Shown here one piece after another: positions 17,206 through 24,982 of a stretch of 64,000 nucleotides of DNA. This DNA is from an uncultured Verrucomicrobiota bacterium. GTDB lineage: Bacteria > Verrucomicrobiota > Kiritimatiellia > CAIVKH01. Location of the stretch: the NCBI GenBank assembly GCA_937873455.1, contig CALMYG010000004.1, positions 1 to 64,000 of the forward strand, read 5' to 3'. Below the pieces are notes generated by a model. It did not search any database, was not told where the DNA came from, and was given only the letters and a program-made list of their open reading frames with translations. A program made the position numbers and the translations under genes. Positions within the stretch are counted from its first letter, which is position 1. Each line of letters starts with the position of its first letter.

Positions 17206-17906
17206 AGGACACACTCGCATACTTGATTCGCGAAAAAAGACCGACCCCGAACAAGCGGCCTTAGGCACTCATTGATAAACAGACGCCCAGCCTGCCATGG
17301 AACGGACATCATGCGTCGCTGCCGTATAACCCTAAAGCCCTGAGATTCTAGATAACCGCGCAATTCCGGACGGCTCCACTCGCGTATGTGAGCGGGATTA
17401 GGTGACCGACGGCTCACCGGCCCCCGGGCGGCAATCCGATCGGGAGTAGATAATACCAACACACCACCCGGCTTCAAACAGGCGCGTAGAAAACCCAGCA
17501 GGGGATCGGGATTTTCCAGATGCTCGATGACATCCGCGCAGATGACAATATCCGATGGAATAGCCTGCGCGGAATCAGGATGCTCCAGATCGATCTCCAG
17601 CCACTGACCAAAATCATACTGCTCACGGCAGTAGGCAATACCTTCTGCTTGGTCATAGCCGGTTATATCGAGCCCGGGGAGATTGCGATGAATCGCCTGC
17701 AGTTTGGTTCCAACCCCGCATCCGACATCAACCAAAACCTTGGCCGCCTGCTTCCTGGCCAGGTCTTCGGCGTAGGCATAAACACTCGCCTGATAGTAAT
17801 GGGCATTGCGGATGCGCTCCTCCGTCCAATACCGCGAAGACGCGTCGTAGTGCTGGCGGGGGTTGTCCTGATAATCATCAGGTAAACCGAAGGGATGTGA
17901 TGTCAT
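17202..17906 (-). CDS. Class I SAM-dependent methyltransferase
   Basis: At 234 residues, with motif I 'VLVDVGCGVGTK' (about residue 58), an acidic post-I residue in 'ITGYDQAEG', 'ICADVIEHLENPDPLL' and 'LKPGGVLVLSTPDR'. It is the first gene of a four-gene run (17906 to 13604). Its stop overlaps the ATG of the second methyltransferase by the ATGA arrangement. It likely O-methylates a sugar in the pathway. Confidence 0.85.
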   Translation of the reverse strand: MTSHPFGLPDDYQDNPRQHYDASSRYWTEERIRNAHYYQASVYAYAEDLARKQAAKVLVDVGCGVGTKLQAIHRNLPGLDITGYDQAEGIAYCREQYDFGQWLEIDLEHPDSAQAIPSDIVICADVIEHLENPDPLLGFLRACLKPGGVLVLSTPDRIAARGPVSRRSPNPAHIREWSRPELRGYLESQGFRVIRQRRMMSVPWQAGRLFINECLRPLVRGRSFFANQVCECVL

Positions 17907-18100
17907 GGAGAGAGGTTAAAGGTTCAAGGTTAAAGGTTCAAGGCTAACGGTTGAAGGATGACGGATGACGGTTAAAGGTTAAAGGTTGAAGGTTCAAGGT
18001 TGAAGACTGAGGTTCCCCGCCCCGCTGCGGGGCGAGGTCTCGTCCCTATGGGACGGAAAGGTTGAAGGTTAAAGATTCAAGGTTAAAGGTTGAAGCTAAC
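17907..18100. repeat. GGTTNAA heptamer tract with double mini-hairpin
   Basis: Runs of GGTTAAAGGTTCAAGGTTAA words flank a compact element at about 18012-18056: CCCCGCTGCGGGGCGAGGTC then CGTCCCTATGGGACG, which are two adjacent hairpins. An almost identical element within the same word family lies at 26228-26272. Confidence 0.85.
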
Positions 18101-18158
18101 ACGAGTAACTGGTGACGAGGGCGGGTAGCGGATAGCCTGTTCTTCGTCCATCGCGGCC

Positions 18159-18613
18159 CTACGACCATAGCGTTTTTACAAACGGGTAATCCAACAGCTT
18201 TCTGTCTGCCGTGATAAGTTGCATATCCTGACAACGAGCGGTGCCCACGATAATCCGGTCCGCAGGATCGGCATGAAATGAACCGGGTAGGGCAAAGGCA
18301 TCCTGGATGATGGGTAGATTGATATCGACACTTGACCAGCCATTCTCCTCCGAATACCGGTCAAACCATTTTCTCAAGCCTTCAACATGCCCCAGTCGGC
18401 TTCATCAAAAACCGGAGCGGTAAGGTAGGACTTGATGCACGCCGATCCTTTGCCACGACCCAATGTGGTGCGGTTCTTTCGCGTTTTTTCGATCGGCGAA
18501 AAAACGGCTATCGACTGATTCCGGTTGCATATCTGAACCGGCTCACCCGATTTGACCACCCGTAAATACTGACTCAAATGGTTTTTGAATTCGGCTACAT
18601 TGGCGTGTTTTCA
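18159..18613 (-). pseudogene. Broken Phd/YefM antitoxin and truncated PIN toxin
   Basis: The antitoxin body ('AEFKNHLSQYLRVVKSGEPV') is intact from about 18604 to 18374. Its ATG at 18613 is out of frame, because an extra base after the third codon gives ATG AAA ACA C GCC AAT. The PIN part (18159-18377) keeps only the C-terminal half, 'ADPADRIIVGTARCQDMQLI' with 'TADRKLLDYPF', and lacks the N-terminal Asp-containing strand. A deletion has joined the antitoxin end to the middle of the toxin. Confidence 0.7.
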
Positions 18614-18773
18614 TGATTACGTCCCTCAAACGGCTGATATGTCCACATAGTTGTCTTTATAGTTGGCCATGTCAAGACACCTAGCCTAATCCCGTCATCG
18701 GTGGGCGCATCCCTGATTCCTTGACTGATGCCATTTCGTACATCATCCATCCCATCAGGATTATAAAGGGAGT

Positions 18774-19079
18774 GTGCAACGAGCCCGTCCTCTTGATGCG
18801 CCGCAGGCGCATGCGCTACCGCGGGAATCCGTCGGGCAGACCCGCGCACGCGGGTCCGGGGAGTCGGTTGATCCAGCGGACCGAGCCGGTCGTCGGCGAC
18901 CGGCGGCCAGCAAGGCGGAGCGGAGGGCGCTGGCTTGTCTCGGCGAAGCCTTGGCGAAGACGGATCTAAAGACTGCGTCGCCCGCGACAACACCGCTGGC
19001 GGCCCGCTGGGACAAACAACTCCCCGCCGACGGATTCCCGCCTGGCTCAGGTCCCCGTGCACAGGCAAGGATGCCTGTG
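18774..19079. repeat. GC-rich palindromic element, copy 2 (inverted to copy 1)
   Basis: CTACCGCGGGAATCCGTCGG at one end and CCGCCGACGGATTCCCGC at the other, with CCGCGCACGCGGGTCCGGGG inside. It is related to 5969-6240 in reverse orientation. The open frame across it encodes the same kind of peptide ('PAASKAERRAL') and is not taken as a gene. Confidence 0.75.
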
Positions 19080-19396
19080 TCACAGTGACGTCAGCCAATC
19101 AGCAATGCGCTCGTCATCGGCCAGCCGGATCCGGGGCTCAAGACAAACCACGATCCGTTGCCGGACCTCAGGGTATTCAATCCGGAATTGGCGCAAATGT
19201 CTCATCATCTCTCCGGGATGCATGTTGGTTTAACCCTTGGCCTCGATGGCAATCTCCGCATCACCCAATACAAAATCCACCTCGGCCCCGCTGGATAGTC
19301 GCCAGTAATGGAGTTGCGTTTGCCGCGCCACGGTGCGGCAATAAACCGCCAGTTCATGAAAAACCCAATTTTCAAAAGCTTTCCTGAAGGTGAAAA
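19080..19396 (-). pseudogene. Remnant of an AAA/DUF4143 ATP-binding protein
   Basis: Minus-strand translation gives 'FENWVFHELAVYCRTVARQT', then 'LHYWRLSSGAEVDFVLGDAE' and 'IAIEAKG', a stop, then 'EYPEVRQRIVVCLEPR' to a TGA at 19080. This is the C-terminal nuclease-like part of the DUF4143 family. It has an in-frame stop, apparently an internal deletion, and no N-terminal ATPase. The family is commonly mobile. Confidence 0.65.
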
Positions 19397-19426
19397 ATCA
19401 GCATGATTCGAGTGTACGAGTACGTA

Positions 19427-19466
19427 TACGGTCTATGGTCTACAGTCTATGGTCTACAGTCTTGCT
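19427..19466. repeat. GTCTAYR heptamer tract
   Basis: GGTCTATGGTCTACAGTCTA, then one more unit. It supplies the TAG stop of the truncated CapK-like copy that follows. The period is 7 bp. Confidence 0.85.
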
Positions 19467-19699
19467 TCATCCTTCAACCTGCTCACCGTAAACTTTCGCT
19501 TTCCCGACGGTAAAACCGGGATGGCTTCCACACGCATAATTTTCACGTTGGCCTCCGGCCCAAGCACTTCGGCAAATTCTTTCCGCCAATGCGCCACCAC
19601 TTCGGGCGTCGGCTCCTCACCAACAACGAGTAACTGGTAATGATCAAGCGTCTCCTGCACGAACTGGAATTCCTTGACCCCTTTGGCGCCATACATCAA
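19454..19699 (-). pseudogene. Duplicated 3' end of the CapK/PaaK-like gene
   Basis: About 225 bp (19492-19716) repeat 20710-20934 with one mismatch by eye. The 81-residue frame equals the last part of the 535-residue enzyme, then ends 'SRLKDEARL' where the full gene ends 'STVYGL'. Both stops fall in repeat DNA. This copy may hold the original gene end. Between the two copies lies a PIN/Phd toxin-antitoxin pair. Confidence 0.85.
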
Positions 19700-19725
19700 A
19701 TGGGTGAAATACTCGCCGTGGTCAG

Positions 19726-19766
19726 GCCGGACTGTAGACTAGAGACCGTAGACCATAGACCGCAGA
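19726..19766. repeat. Inverted GTCTAYR tract
   Basis: ACTGTAGACTAGAGACCGTA, then GACCATAGACCGCAG; complementary to 19427-19466 and in the same orientation as the tract at 20680-20706. Confidence 0.8.
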
Positions 19767-19814
19767 AAACCACCTAAACCGGACTTTAGAATGAAGATCA
19801 CGCTTAATCGTCTA

Positions 19815-20282
19815 TCATCCCTTAGCCATCGCTCTAGTTGGCGGTTTCGGCAAATCCGAAACGAGGACGACCTCGACTTCTTCTATTTTTTGCAAGTCCC
19901 GATCGTGGGTCACAAAATAGCGTGCTCCGCACAATCGTGAAACGGCCAACTGAATAGCATCGGGGGTGTTGAATCCATAGCGGGCCCGGTAACGAACACA
20001 CTCATCTGCCACCTGAATATTGAACGGATACAAAGACAAATTTCGGGAGTTCGTTAAAAAGGACCGATACCGCGCGGCAAGCTCGGTCTGGCCAAGTTGT
20101 TCCGGGCGGGTAAGCACCTCCACATAGGTGATCATGGAGGTCACCAATCCAATATCAAGTTCCGCGCATTGATCCAGCAGGTTCCGCACCGGCGCCGCGT
20201 ACTCCGGGTGATTCTCGATCAAATAAATCAGTGGCGCGGTGTCGAAGGCGATAAGCATGCCCGCTTCCAGATTTATTTCCAT
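19815..20282 (-). CDS. vapC: PIN-domain toxin (VapC-like)
   Basis: A 155-residue PIN ribonuclease. The first acidic residue is in 'LIAFDTAPLIYLIE', a second cluster in 'ITYVEVLTRPEQ', and 'NTPDAIQLAVSRLCGARYFVTHDRDL' near the C-terminus gives the remaining Asp residues, so the active site looks complete. Its start overlaps the antitoxin stop by 10 bp. An internal ATG at residue 9 could be the true start. It probably cleaves RNA when free of antitoxin. Confidence 0.85.
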   Translation of the reverse strand: MEINLEAGMLIAFDTAPLIYLIENHPEYAAPVRNLLDQCAELDIGLVTSMITYVEVLTRPEQLGQTELAARYRSFLTNSRNLSLYPFNIQVADECVRYRARYGFNTPDAIQLAVSRLCGARYFVTHDRDLQKIEEVEVVLVSDLPKPPTRAMAKG

Positions 20283-20545
20283 TCCGAACGCTCCTGCTTG
20301 ATGTAATGATCTACATCGATCGATCGCCAGATTTCCTGGCCTACTCCGGCGATATCCCGCAAGTCCAGCTTTCCTTCCTGGCTTGAGTTCGCAACCAGGC
20401 TGGTAGGATGCCCAGAGTCAAACCCGGTCAAAACAGCAATCTTTCGGCCTGCTCTCTCAATGACAAAGGTCTCATGTCTCAAAGAAACCCGGTTGAGAAG
20501 CATCCCAAAACCTTTTCTCGCCTCAACAGCACCAATTGTTTTCAT
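20273..20545 (-). CDS. Phd/YefM-type antitoxin
   Basis: I start at the ATG at 20545 ('MKTIGAVEARKGFGMLLNRV'), which fits the family better than the longer frame. The 90-residue product has the Phd DNA-binding fold start, 'ETFVIERAGRKIAVLTGFD', and a C-terminal toxin-binding helix ('QEIWRSIDVDHYIKQERSEW'). It overlaps the PIN toxin gene by 10 bp and presumably represses its own promoter. Confidence 0.8.
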   Translation of the reverse strand: MKTIGAVEARKGFGMLLNRVSLRHETFVIERAGRKIAVLTGFDSGHPTSLVANSSQEGKLDLRDIAGVGQEIWRSIDVDHYIKQERSEWK

Positions 20546-20679
20546 AGGGAACCCCAGACGTTCAATCGATATGATCAGTGCGATCATGATGATTGTCAAG
20601 GTGTTTCGTGGTTAATTAACTGCCGATTTTAGGGTAAAATGATAAGCGAAGAGGAAATCATTGCTGCGGAGGCGGGAGA

Positions 20680-20706
20680 CAACAGACTATAAACCGTAGA
20701 CTGTCG
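20680..20706. repeat. GTCTAYR tract at the CapK-like gene end
   Basis: ACAGACTATAAACCGTAGAC. The minus-strand gene reads into it, so its last codons and TAG stop come from the repeat. 20546-20679 shows no gene. Confidence 0.8.
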
Positions 20707-22294
20707 ACACCGTAAACTTTCTCTTTCCCGACGGTAAAACCGGGATGGCTTCCACACGCATAATTTTCACGTTGGCCTCCGGCCCAAGCACTTCGGCAAA
20801 TTCTTTCCGCCAATGCGCCACCACTTCGGGCGTCGGCTCCTCACCAACAACGAGTAACTGGTAATGATCAAGCGTCTCCTGCACGAACTGGAATTCCTTG
20901 ACCCCTTTGGCGCCATACATCAAATGGGTGAAATACTCGCCGTGAATCAACGCGCCGCCGCGCGTCCGGATGGTATCGCCGCTGCGTCCATGGACCTTCT
21001 CGATGCGGCGGCCTTCCTCCCCCTTGCTCCAAGCCACCAGATCACCCGTGCGGTACCGGATAAACGGCATGGCCAGATTGTTCAGGTAGGTCACCAGCAA
21101 TTCGCCATCTTCCCCGGTTTCCAAAACGACATCGGTGGGATTCACCGCCATGCCTCCCCGCCCGTCCTCAGCGGCAATTGCCCCGAATTCCCGGTTCCCG
21201 TAGCGATTAAATACCCGAACACCGAAGACGGTTTCGATGGTGTGACGTGCCTCGGGCGTCAGAACTTCGGCGGAGGAGATGAGAGCGGTGAGAGGATAGG
21301 ATAGAGACCTGAGACCTGAGACGTGAGACTTGAGACTTGAGACGTGAGACTTGAGACGTGAGACTTGAGACTTGAGACTTGAAGAATGATCGAGGCTCGT
21401 TGTTTTCGTTTTGCACCTCACTTTCCCGTGGTGAAGATCATGCCTTTTTCCTAAGGTCTCAGGTCTCACGTCTCGAGTCTCATCTCTTTCCCCCAGGAAT
21501 CGCGCGTAGATATCCAGCGACCCCGCATACGCCACAAGGATGTGAGGGCGGAACCGGGTCATGCTCTCATGAAACTCCGCCATCCGCTCCTCTCCCATAT
21601 TAAACGCATTGTACCAGCGGCGGTTGTCGATCCACCACCTCAACGCCAATTTCGCATCCCGGGCCGCCGACCGGATATCCTTGTCCGAACCCCACAGCAT
21701 GGCGATCCGATCCCCGTATCGCCAGCCGGCGAGCGAATCGGACCAATACAACGAAGATTCCCGGGCGATTTGAGTGGCGCGATCGACGAGAAACCGCATC
21801 GGGGTTCCGGAGGAACCGCCCGTGGCATCGAGTGCGATAGACAATGGGCAATAGGCGATGGGCGAAATCGTCCTCTGTGCTTCGTTTTCCACCCTTTGCT
21901 TATTTCCTATCGTCCCTCGTCCATCGTCATTGTTTTTTTGTCCATCGTCTATCGTGCATGGTCCATCATTTCCTGCATTCCGCCCCCCCTCCGCCACAAA
22001 CCGCCCCCGGTCCTCCTGGATCATCGTCCGCTCCATCATGGGCAGCGTCTTCAGCACGTGTCGCGCATTCTGCGGATTAACCTCGTCGGGAATTTTATCT
22101 TTCCAAAACGGCACATGTTCCCGCGCATGATTCAGCAATTTAGCCAGCTTGTCATTCCGGTATTGCTCCTGCTCGTCTTCAGAAAGCGAAGCCACGCGCT
22201 GTTTTTCGGCAAAAGCGGCGAGTACCGCCCGACGGTGACCGTTCTTGCGGTCAACCAGAAGGCGGGACAATAAACTGGATAAAAACGGTTTCAT
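20687..22294 (-). CDS. CapK/PaaK-like adenylate-forming enzyme with two repeat inserts
   Basis: The 535-residue protein has the AMP-binding loop 'ATGGSSGTPMRF' (about residue 153) and the adenylate motif 'FNRYGNREFGAI' with 'YRTGDLV', as in phenylacetate-CoA ligase and the CapK proteins of capsule clusters. It probably activates an acyl group for transfer. Two inserts are in frame: residues about 103-152 from YATCGTC words (21838-21985) and residues about 268-333 from an inverted RGTCTCM pair (21295-21490), the latter between 'IYARFLGER' and 'PLTALISSAE'. The C-terminal 'STVYGL' comes from a third repeat. A near-identical copy of its 3' end lies at 19454-19716. Whether the enzyme tolerates the inserts is unknown. 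Confidence 0.8.
   Translation of the reverse strand: MKPFLSSLLSRLLVDRKNGHRRAVLAAFAEKQRVASLSEDEQEQYRNDKLAKLLNHAREHVPFWKDKIPDEVNPQNARHVLKTLPMMERTMIQEDRGRFVAEGGRNAGNDGPCTIDDGQKNNDDGRGTIGNKQRVENEAQRTISPIAYCPLSIALDATGGSSGTPMRFLVDRATQIARESSLYWSDSLAGWRYGDRIAMLWGSDKDIRSAARDAKLALRWWIDNRRWYNAFNMGEERMAEFHESMTRFRPHILVAYAGSLDIYARFLGERDETRDVRPETLGKRHDLHHGKVRCKTKTTSLDHSSSLKSQVSRLKSHVSSLKSHVSGLRSLSYPLTALISSAEVLTPEARHTIETVFGVRVFNRYGNREFGAIAAEDGRGGMAVNPTDVVLETGEDGELLVTYLNNLAMPFIRYRTGDLVAWSKGEEGRRIEKVHGRSGDTIRTRGGALIHGEYFTHLMYGAKGVKEFQFVQETLDHYQLLVVGEEPTPEVVAHWRKEFAEVLGPEANVKIMRVEAIPVLPSGKRKFTVSTVYGL
21295..21490. repeat. In-frame RGTCTCM inverted pair inside a CDS
   Basis: A GAGAC arm (21303-21376), an unrelated core of about 75 bp, then a GTCTC arm (21452-21486). 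On the coding strand the stop-prone arm reads GAG ACT CGA GAC GTG AGA, with CGA where a standard unit would give TGA. Confidence 0.9.
21838..21985. repeat. In-frame YATCGTC/GGGCAATAG inverted pair inside a CDS
   Basis: CAATGGGCAATAGGCGATGG on one side and CCATCGTCTATCGTGCATGG on the other, around a core. It encodes 'GPCTIDDGQ' to 'ISPIAYCPLSI' in the CapK-like protein. Confidence 0.85.
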
Positions 22295-22412
22295 TACTTA
22301 TTCAATGAGAATTGAGAATTGTGAATTGCTACTTTCTTCCCGATGCCCTGCTTCGATACACCCGCAAATTCACAATGATCAGTATTAAATGATCATTTTT
22401 CAATGTACTTGC
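22295..22412. repeat. AATTNNN heptamer arm, left
   Basis: GAATTGAGAATTGTGAATTG (22308-22328) and further related AAATGATCATTTTTCAATG words. It pairs in inverted orientation with 22950-22985, with a four-helix-bundle gene between. Confidence 0.8.
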
Positions 22413-22835
22413 TCAAGGACAAGTCGCTTCATCACCACCATCAGAATCTTTGCCATATTCCGGGCTATCCTCTCGCGCCAGGTTTTTTCGTGTAGTTCGT
22501 ATAGCTGCTCCAAATATCCGAATTAACTCGTCTGTCTCCACCAACACCGGATCGATAACGGCTATATCATCGATCAGCGGAACCTTGACCGCCAGCCTCA
22601 ATCCACGTCGGGATTCCTTGAGTTCCTTCAGGCAGATGCTGAGCTTGCGGGAAAAATCGCGTGGTGATTCCGCGCCTTCAGCCTCGCCGTGGTTGAATAA
22701 CGGCGAGGTTCCCGACCGCAGCAGTTGGCCCGCGACATGATTGCCGGCTCTGGTGGGTTTCATTTGCTCAGTTACACTGATGATCGCCGCCGCATAGTCT
22801 AGTAACCGCTCTTCCAGATCGTATTGCTTACTCAT
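22413..22835 (-). CDS. Four-helix-bundle protein (S23/23S rRNA IVP family)
   Basis: The ATG at 22835 ('MSKQYDLEERLLDYAAAII') fits the family; the longer frame upstream is AATTNNN repeat DNA. The 140-residue product has the conserved 'AGNHVAGQLLRSGTSPLFNHGEAEGAES' core and a helix-rich layout. Members are encoded inside 23S rRNA intervening sequences or as free-standing genes in accessory regions. The function is not established. Here it sits between inverted AATTNNN arms like a cargo gene. Confidence 0.85.
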   Translation of the reverse strand: MSKQYDLEERLLDYAAAIISVTEQMKPTRAGNHVAGQLLRSGTSPLFNHGEAEGAESPRDFSRKLSICLKELKESRRGLRLAVKVPLIDDIAVIDPVLVETDELIRIFGAAIRTTRKNLAREDSPEYGKDSDGGDEATCP

Positions 22836-22990
22836 ACTTTTCTTTATTGCCCATTGTAAATTGATAAATGTGAATTCTGAATTGTGAATTTCTTTACTCC
22901 CCACAAAATGCCAACCTAGCCCCATCCGGAAATTTTCAATTCGCAAACAACAATTCACATTTCACAATGTTCAATTCTCAATTGCAAAGA
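22836..22990. repeat. AATTNNN heptamer arm, right
   Basis: GAATTCTGAATTGTGAATTT near 22870 and CAATTCACATTTCACAATG, then TTCAATTCTCAATTGC, to 22985. It ends a few bases from the stop codon of the following GT4 gene. Confidence 0.8.
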
Positions 22991-22993
22991 TTT

Positions 22994-24688
22994 TCATACG
23001 TGACCAACTGCGGCAAGCCGCTCATAAACATCCAGCAGTTTCCGCGCACTGCTCTCCCACCCATGCTCGCGTACCGCTTTTTCCCGGTTCCAGGCCCCGC
23101 ACCGTTGGGCCAACGCAGGATCCGCCAGCATCCGCAGGATCGCGGATGCCAGTGACTCCGAATCGTCACGCCCAACCACCAATCCGCCCGGCGCCTCGCG
23201 AATCCGCTCTCCCATCGCGTTTTCGCCAAAGCGCTCCGGCGGATCATCCCCGGCGTACCATTGCTGTTCGATGGGCGGCAGCGAATCGCCTAGCAACCTC
23301 GGCACCCAGCCGCAGTCCGTGGTGACCACCGGCAACCCTGTGGCCATCGCCTCGATCGCCGCAAAGCAAAACGATTCATAATCACTCGAAATCACCTTGA
23401 TGTCGGCGGCGGCATAAATATCCGGAAGCTGATCAAACGGCGTTTCGCCGAGAAAAACAACTTTATCGCTCACCTTCAGCGAGCGACACAGGTCTTTCGC
23501 TTCCGTCATCAACGGCCCGCTCCCGGCTAATACCAACCACGTCTCCGGCTGCTCCCGTAACACACGCCCAAAGGCATCGATCAATAACCGGTGATGCTTG
23601 AACGCCTGAAACCGGGCGACGTAGAGGAGAACCGGCGCGGAGGGGGGAATGGCGTGCTTCGCACGGAAGTCGGGTTGAGGGTTGAAAGTTGAAGATTGAA
23701 GGTCGCAGGTTGAAGGTTGAAGGTTAAAGGTTGAAGGTTGCAGGCAAAAACCTTCTCTTTTATCTCCGGGTTCCGGGCTCCCTTGAACCTTTAACCTTGA
23801 ACCTTGAACCTTAAACCGCTTTAGGTCCACCCCGTTCGGCACATCCACGACATCCGGGCGAAGCGCCCGGCGTATAAGATCAATCGAGGTTCCACTGGCA
23901 ATCACCGCATCGGCGAGCTGAATACCACCCCAGGCATCGTAGGCATTGGGGGCGGTGAGGCGGAGGACAAGCTTAGACCGGAGACTTGCTTGCCCGCCGC
24001 AGGGCGTGCGAAGGCGGGAGACCTGAGACGTGAGACCATCATTTTCTTCCTTAACTTCAGGCCTCCGGTCTCGGGTCTCAAGTCTCTGGTCTGGGGTCTC
24101 AAGTCTCTGGTCTTGCTTCAGGAGACTCACCAGATACGGCAACTCGCAAATTTGGATGATGTCGAATTCATCCTGATGCGCCTCAATCCACTTCGCGGCT
24201 TTTCGCTCAAACTGCTGAAACTCCCACACCCTCACCCGCCATCCCCCCTTGACTTTATCCCACGGGAACCAGGGAAGATAGGGGGAGCGAAGGAGGACCA
24301 TAGACCGGAGACCATAGACTGTAGACGTGAGACCTGGGGCCAAGGTTGAAGGTTCAAGGTTAAAGGTTGAAGGGAGGAGGGGCCCTTCTTGGTTGGTTGA
24401 AGATTGACCGATTGACAATTGGCTTCCGACCTCTGACCTCTGACCCCTGATTTCAGTCTTCGGTCCCTGGTCTTCGGTCTCAGACCTATAGTCTACAGCC
24501 TCAGGTCTATAGTCTACAGTCTCAGGTCTACGGCCTTCAGTCTCAGGTCTTCTTCGAAACACCGGCCATCCCGCCAACACGGTGACTTCATGCCCCATGC
24601 GGGCCATTTGCGTGGCCATTTCGAGATCAAAGGTCTCGCCGCCGCCGCGCTGCATGGCCGCCATACGATTAACAAAGAGAACACGCAT
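22994..24688 (-). CDS. GT4-family glycosyltransferase with three repeat inserts
   Basis: I start at the ATG at 24688 ('MRVLFVNRMAAMQRGGGETF'), giving about 564 residues against about 390 for the family. GT4 landmarks are all present: the N-terminal glycine loop, 'LLYVARFQAFKHHRLLIDAF', 'VVFLGETPFDQLPDIYAAAD' and 'SFCFAAIEAMATGLPVVTTD'. The excess is three in-frame blocks: residues about 44-131 (24296-24556, GTCTC/GTCTA and GGTTNAA words), 189-241 (23965-24120, GTCTC) and 289-343 (23660-23820, GGTTNAA). Each falls in what should be a loop, and none contains a stop. The catalytic core therefore looks whole and the gene is probably still expressed. Confidence 0.85.
   Translation of the reverse strand: MRVLFVNRMAAMQRGGGETFDLEMATQMARMGHEVTVLAGWPVFRRRPETEGRRPETVDYRPEAVDYRSETEDQGPKTEIRGQRSEVGSQLSIGQSSTNQEGPLLPSTFNLEPSTLAPGLTSTVYGLRSMVLLRSPYLPWFPWDKVKGGWRVRVWEFQQFERKAAKWIEAHQDEFDIIQICELPYLVSLLKQDQRLETPDQRLETRDRRPEVKEENDGLTSQVSRLRTPCGGQASLRSKLVLRLTAPNAYDAWGGIQLADAVIASGTSIDLIRRALRPDVVDVPNGVDLKRFKVQGSRLKVQGSPEPGDKREGFCLQPSTFNLQPSTCDLQSSTFNPQPDFRAKHAIPPSAPVLLYVARFQAFKHHRLLIDAFGRVLREQPETWLVLAGSGPLMTEAKDLCRSLKVSDKVVFLGETPFDQLPDIYAAADIKVISSDYESFCFAAIEAMATGLPVVTTDCGWVPRLLGDSLPPIEQQWYAGDDPPERFGENAMGERIREAPGGLVVGRDDSESLASAILRMLADPALAQRCGAWNREKAVREHGWESSARKLLDVYERLAAVGHV
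23660..23820. repeat. In-frame GGTTNAA inverted pair inside a CDS
   Basis: GGTTGAAGGTTGAAGGTTAA words on one side and CCTTTAACCTTGAACCTTGA words on the other. Encodes 'FKVQGSRLKVQG' and repeated 'LQPSTFN' in the GT4 protein. Confidence 0.9.
23965..24120. repeat. In-frame RGTCTCM inverted pair inside a CDS, with nested module
   Basis: A GAGAC arm interrupted by a GCCCGCCGCAGGGCG...GGCGGG module, then a GTCTC arm. The coding strand reads 'RLETPDQRLETRDRRPE' and then 'LTSQVSRLRTP'. The TGA-phase units are CCAGAC and CGAGAC. Confidence 0.9.
24296..24556. repeat. In-frame mixed GTCTC/GTCTA/GGTTNAA block inside a CDS
   Basis: ACCATAGACCGGAGACCATA then GGTTCAAGGTTAAAGG words, a core, and about 130 bp of GGTCTTCGGTCTCAGACCTA type units. 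Encodes 'RRPETEGRRPETVDYRPEAV' and related sequence. Confidence 0.85.
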
Positions 24689-24982
24689 CAATTTGTTCAA
24701 GAAAATTCAACTACGGATTTCACGGATACCACGACTAATCAAGGACCGCATCATCACGCAAAAACATTATCCTCGTTTACGCAGGAGATCGTCGCACCCA
24801 AAAACATAACCTTTGTATTTATTCGCATGTTTTTCATGCGCTATGTTTATACGGCTCATTGCTTACCAAGCAAAGCACGGGTTATACACCTATTAGCCGC
24901 TTCATTCGTGCAATCCGTGGTTTCTTGATTGCGTCAACGCCAGACCTTGCCCGATTGCACTTCGAAATAAATGGTCACGCAC
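24689..24982. repeat. Gap with one ATCCGTG inverted pair
   Basis: Arms CTACGGATTTCACGGATACC (24709) and ATTCGTGCAATCCGTGGTTT (24903) enclose about 160 bp of AT-rich sequence without a gene. Complementarity extends to AATCAAG/TTGATT beyond the words. Confidence 0.75.

Noticed and set aside
19427..20942. Insertion sequence bounded by the 225-bp repeats
   Set aside because: No transposase or integrase frame and no terminal inverted repeats typical of IS families. Kept only as a duplication with an enclosed toxin-antitoxin pair.
21295..24556. Diversity-generating retroelement
   Set aside because: No reverse transcriptase gene, and changes are not adenine-directed between a template and a variable repeat.
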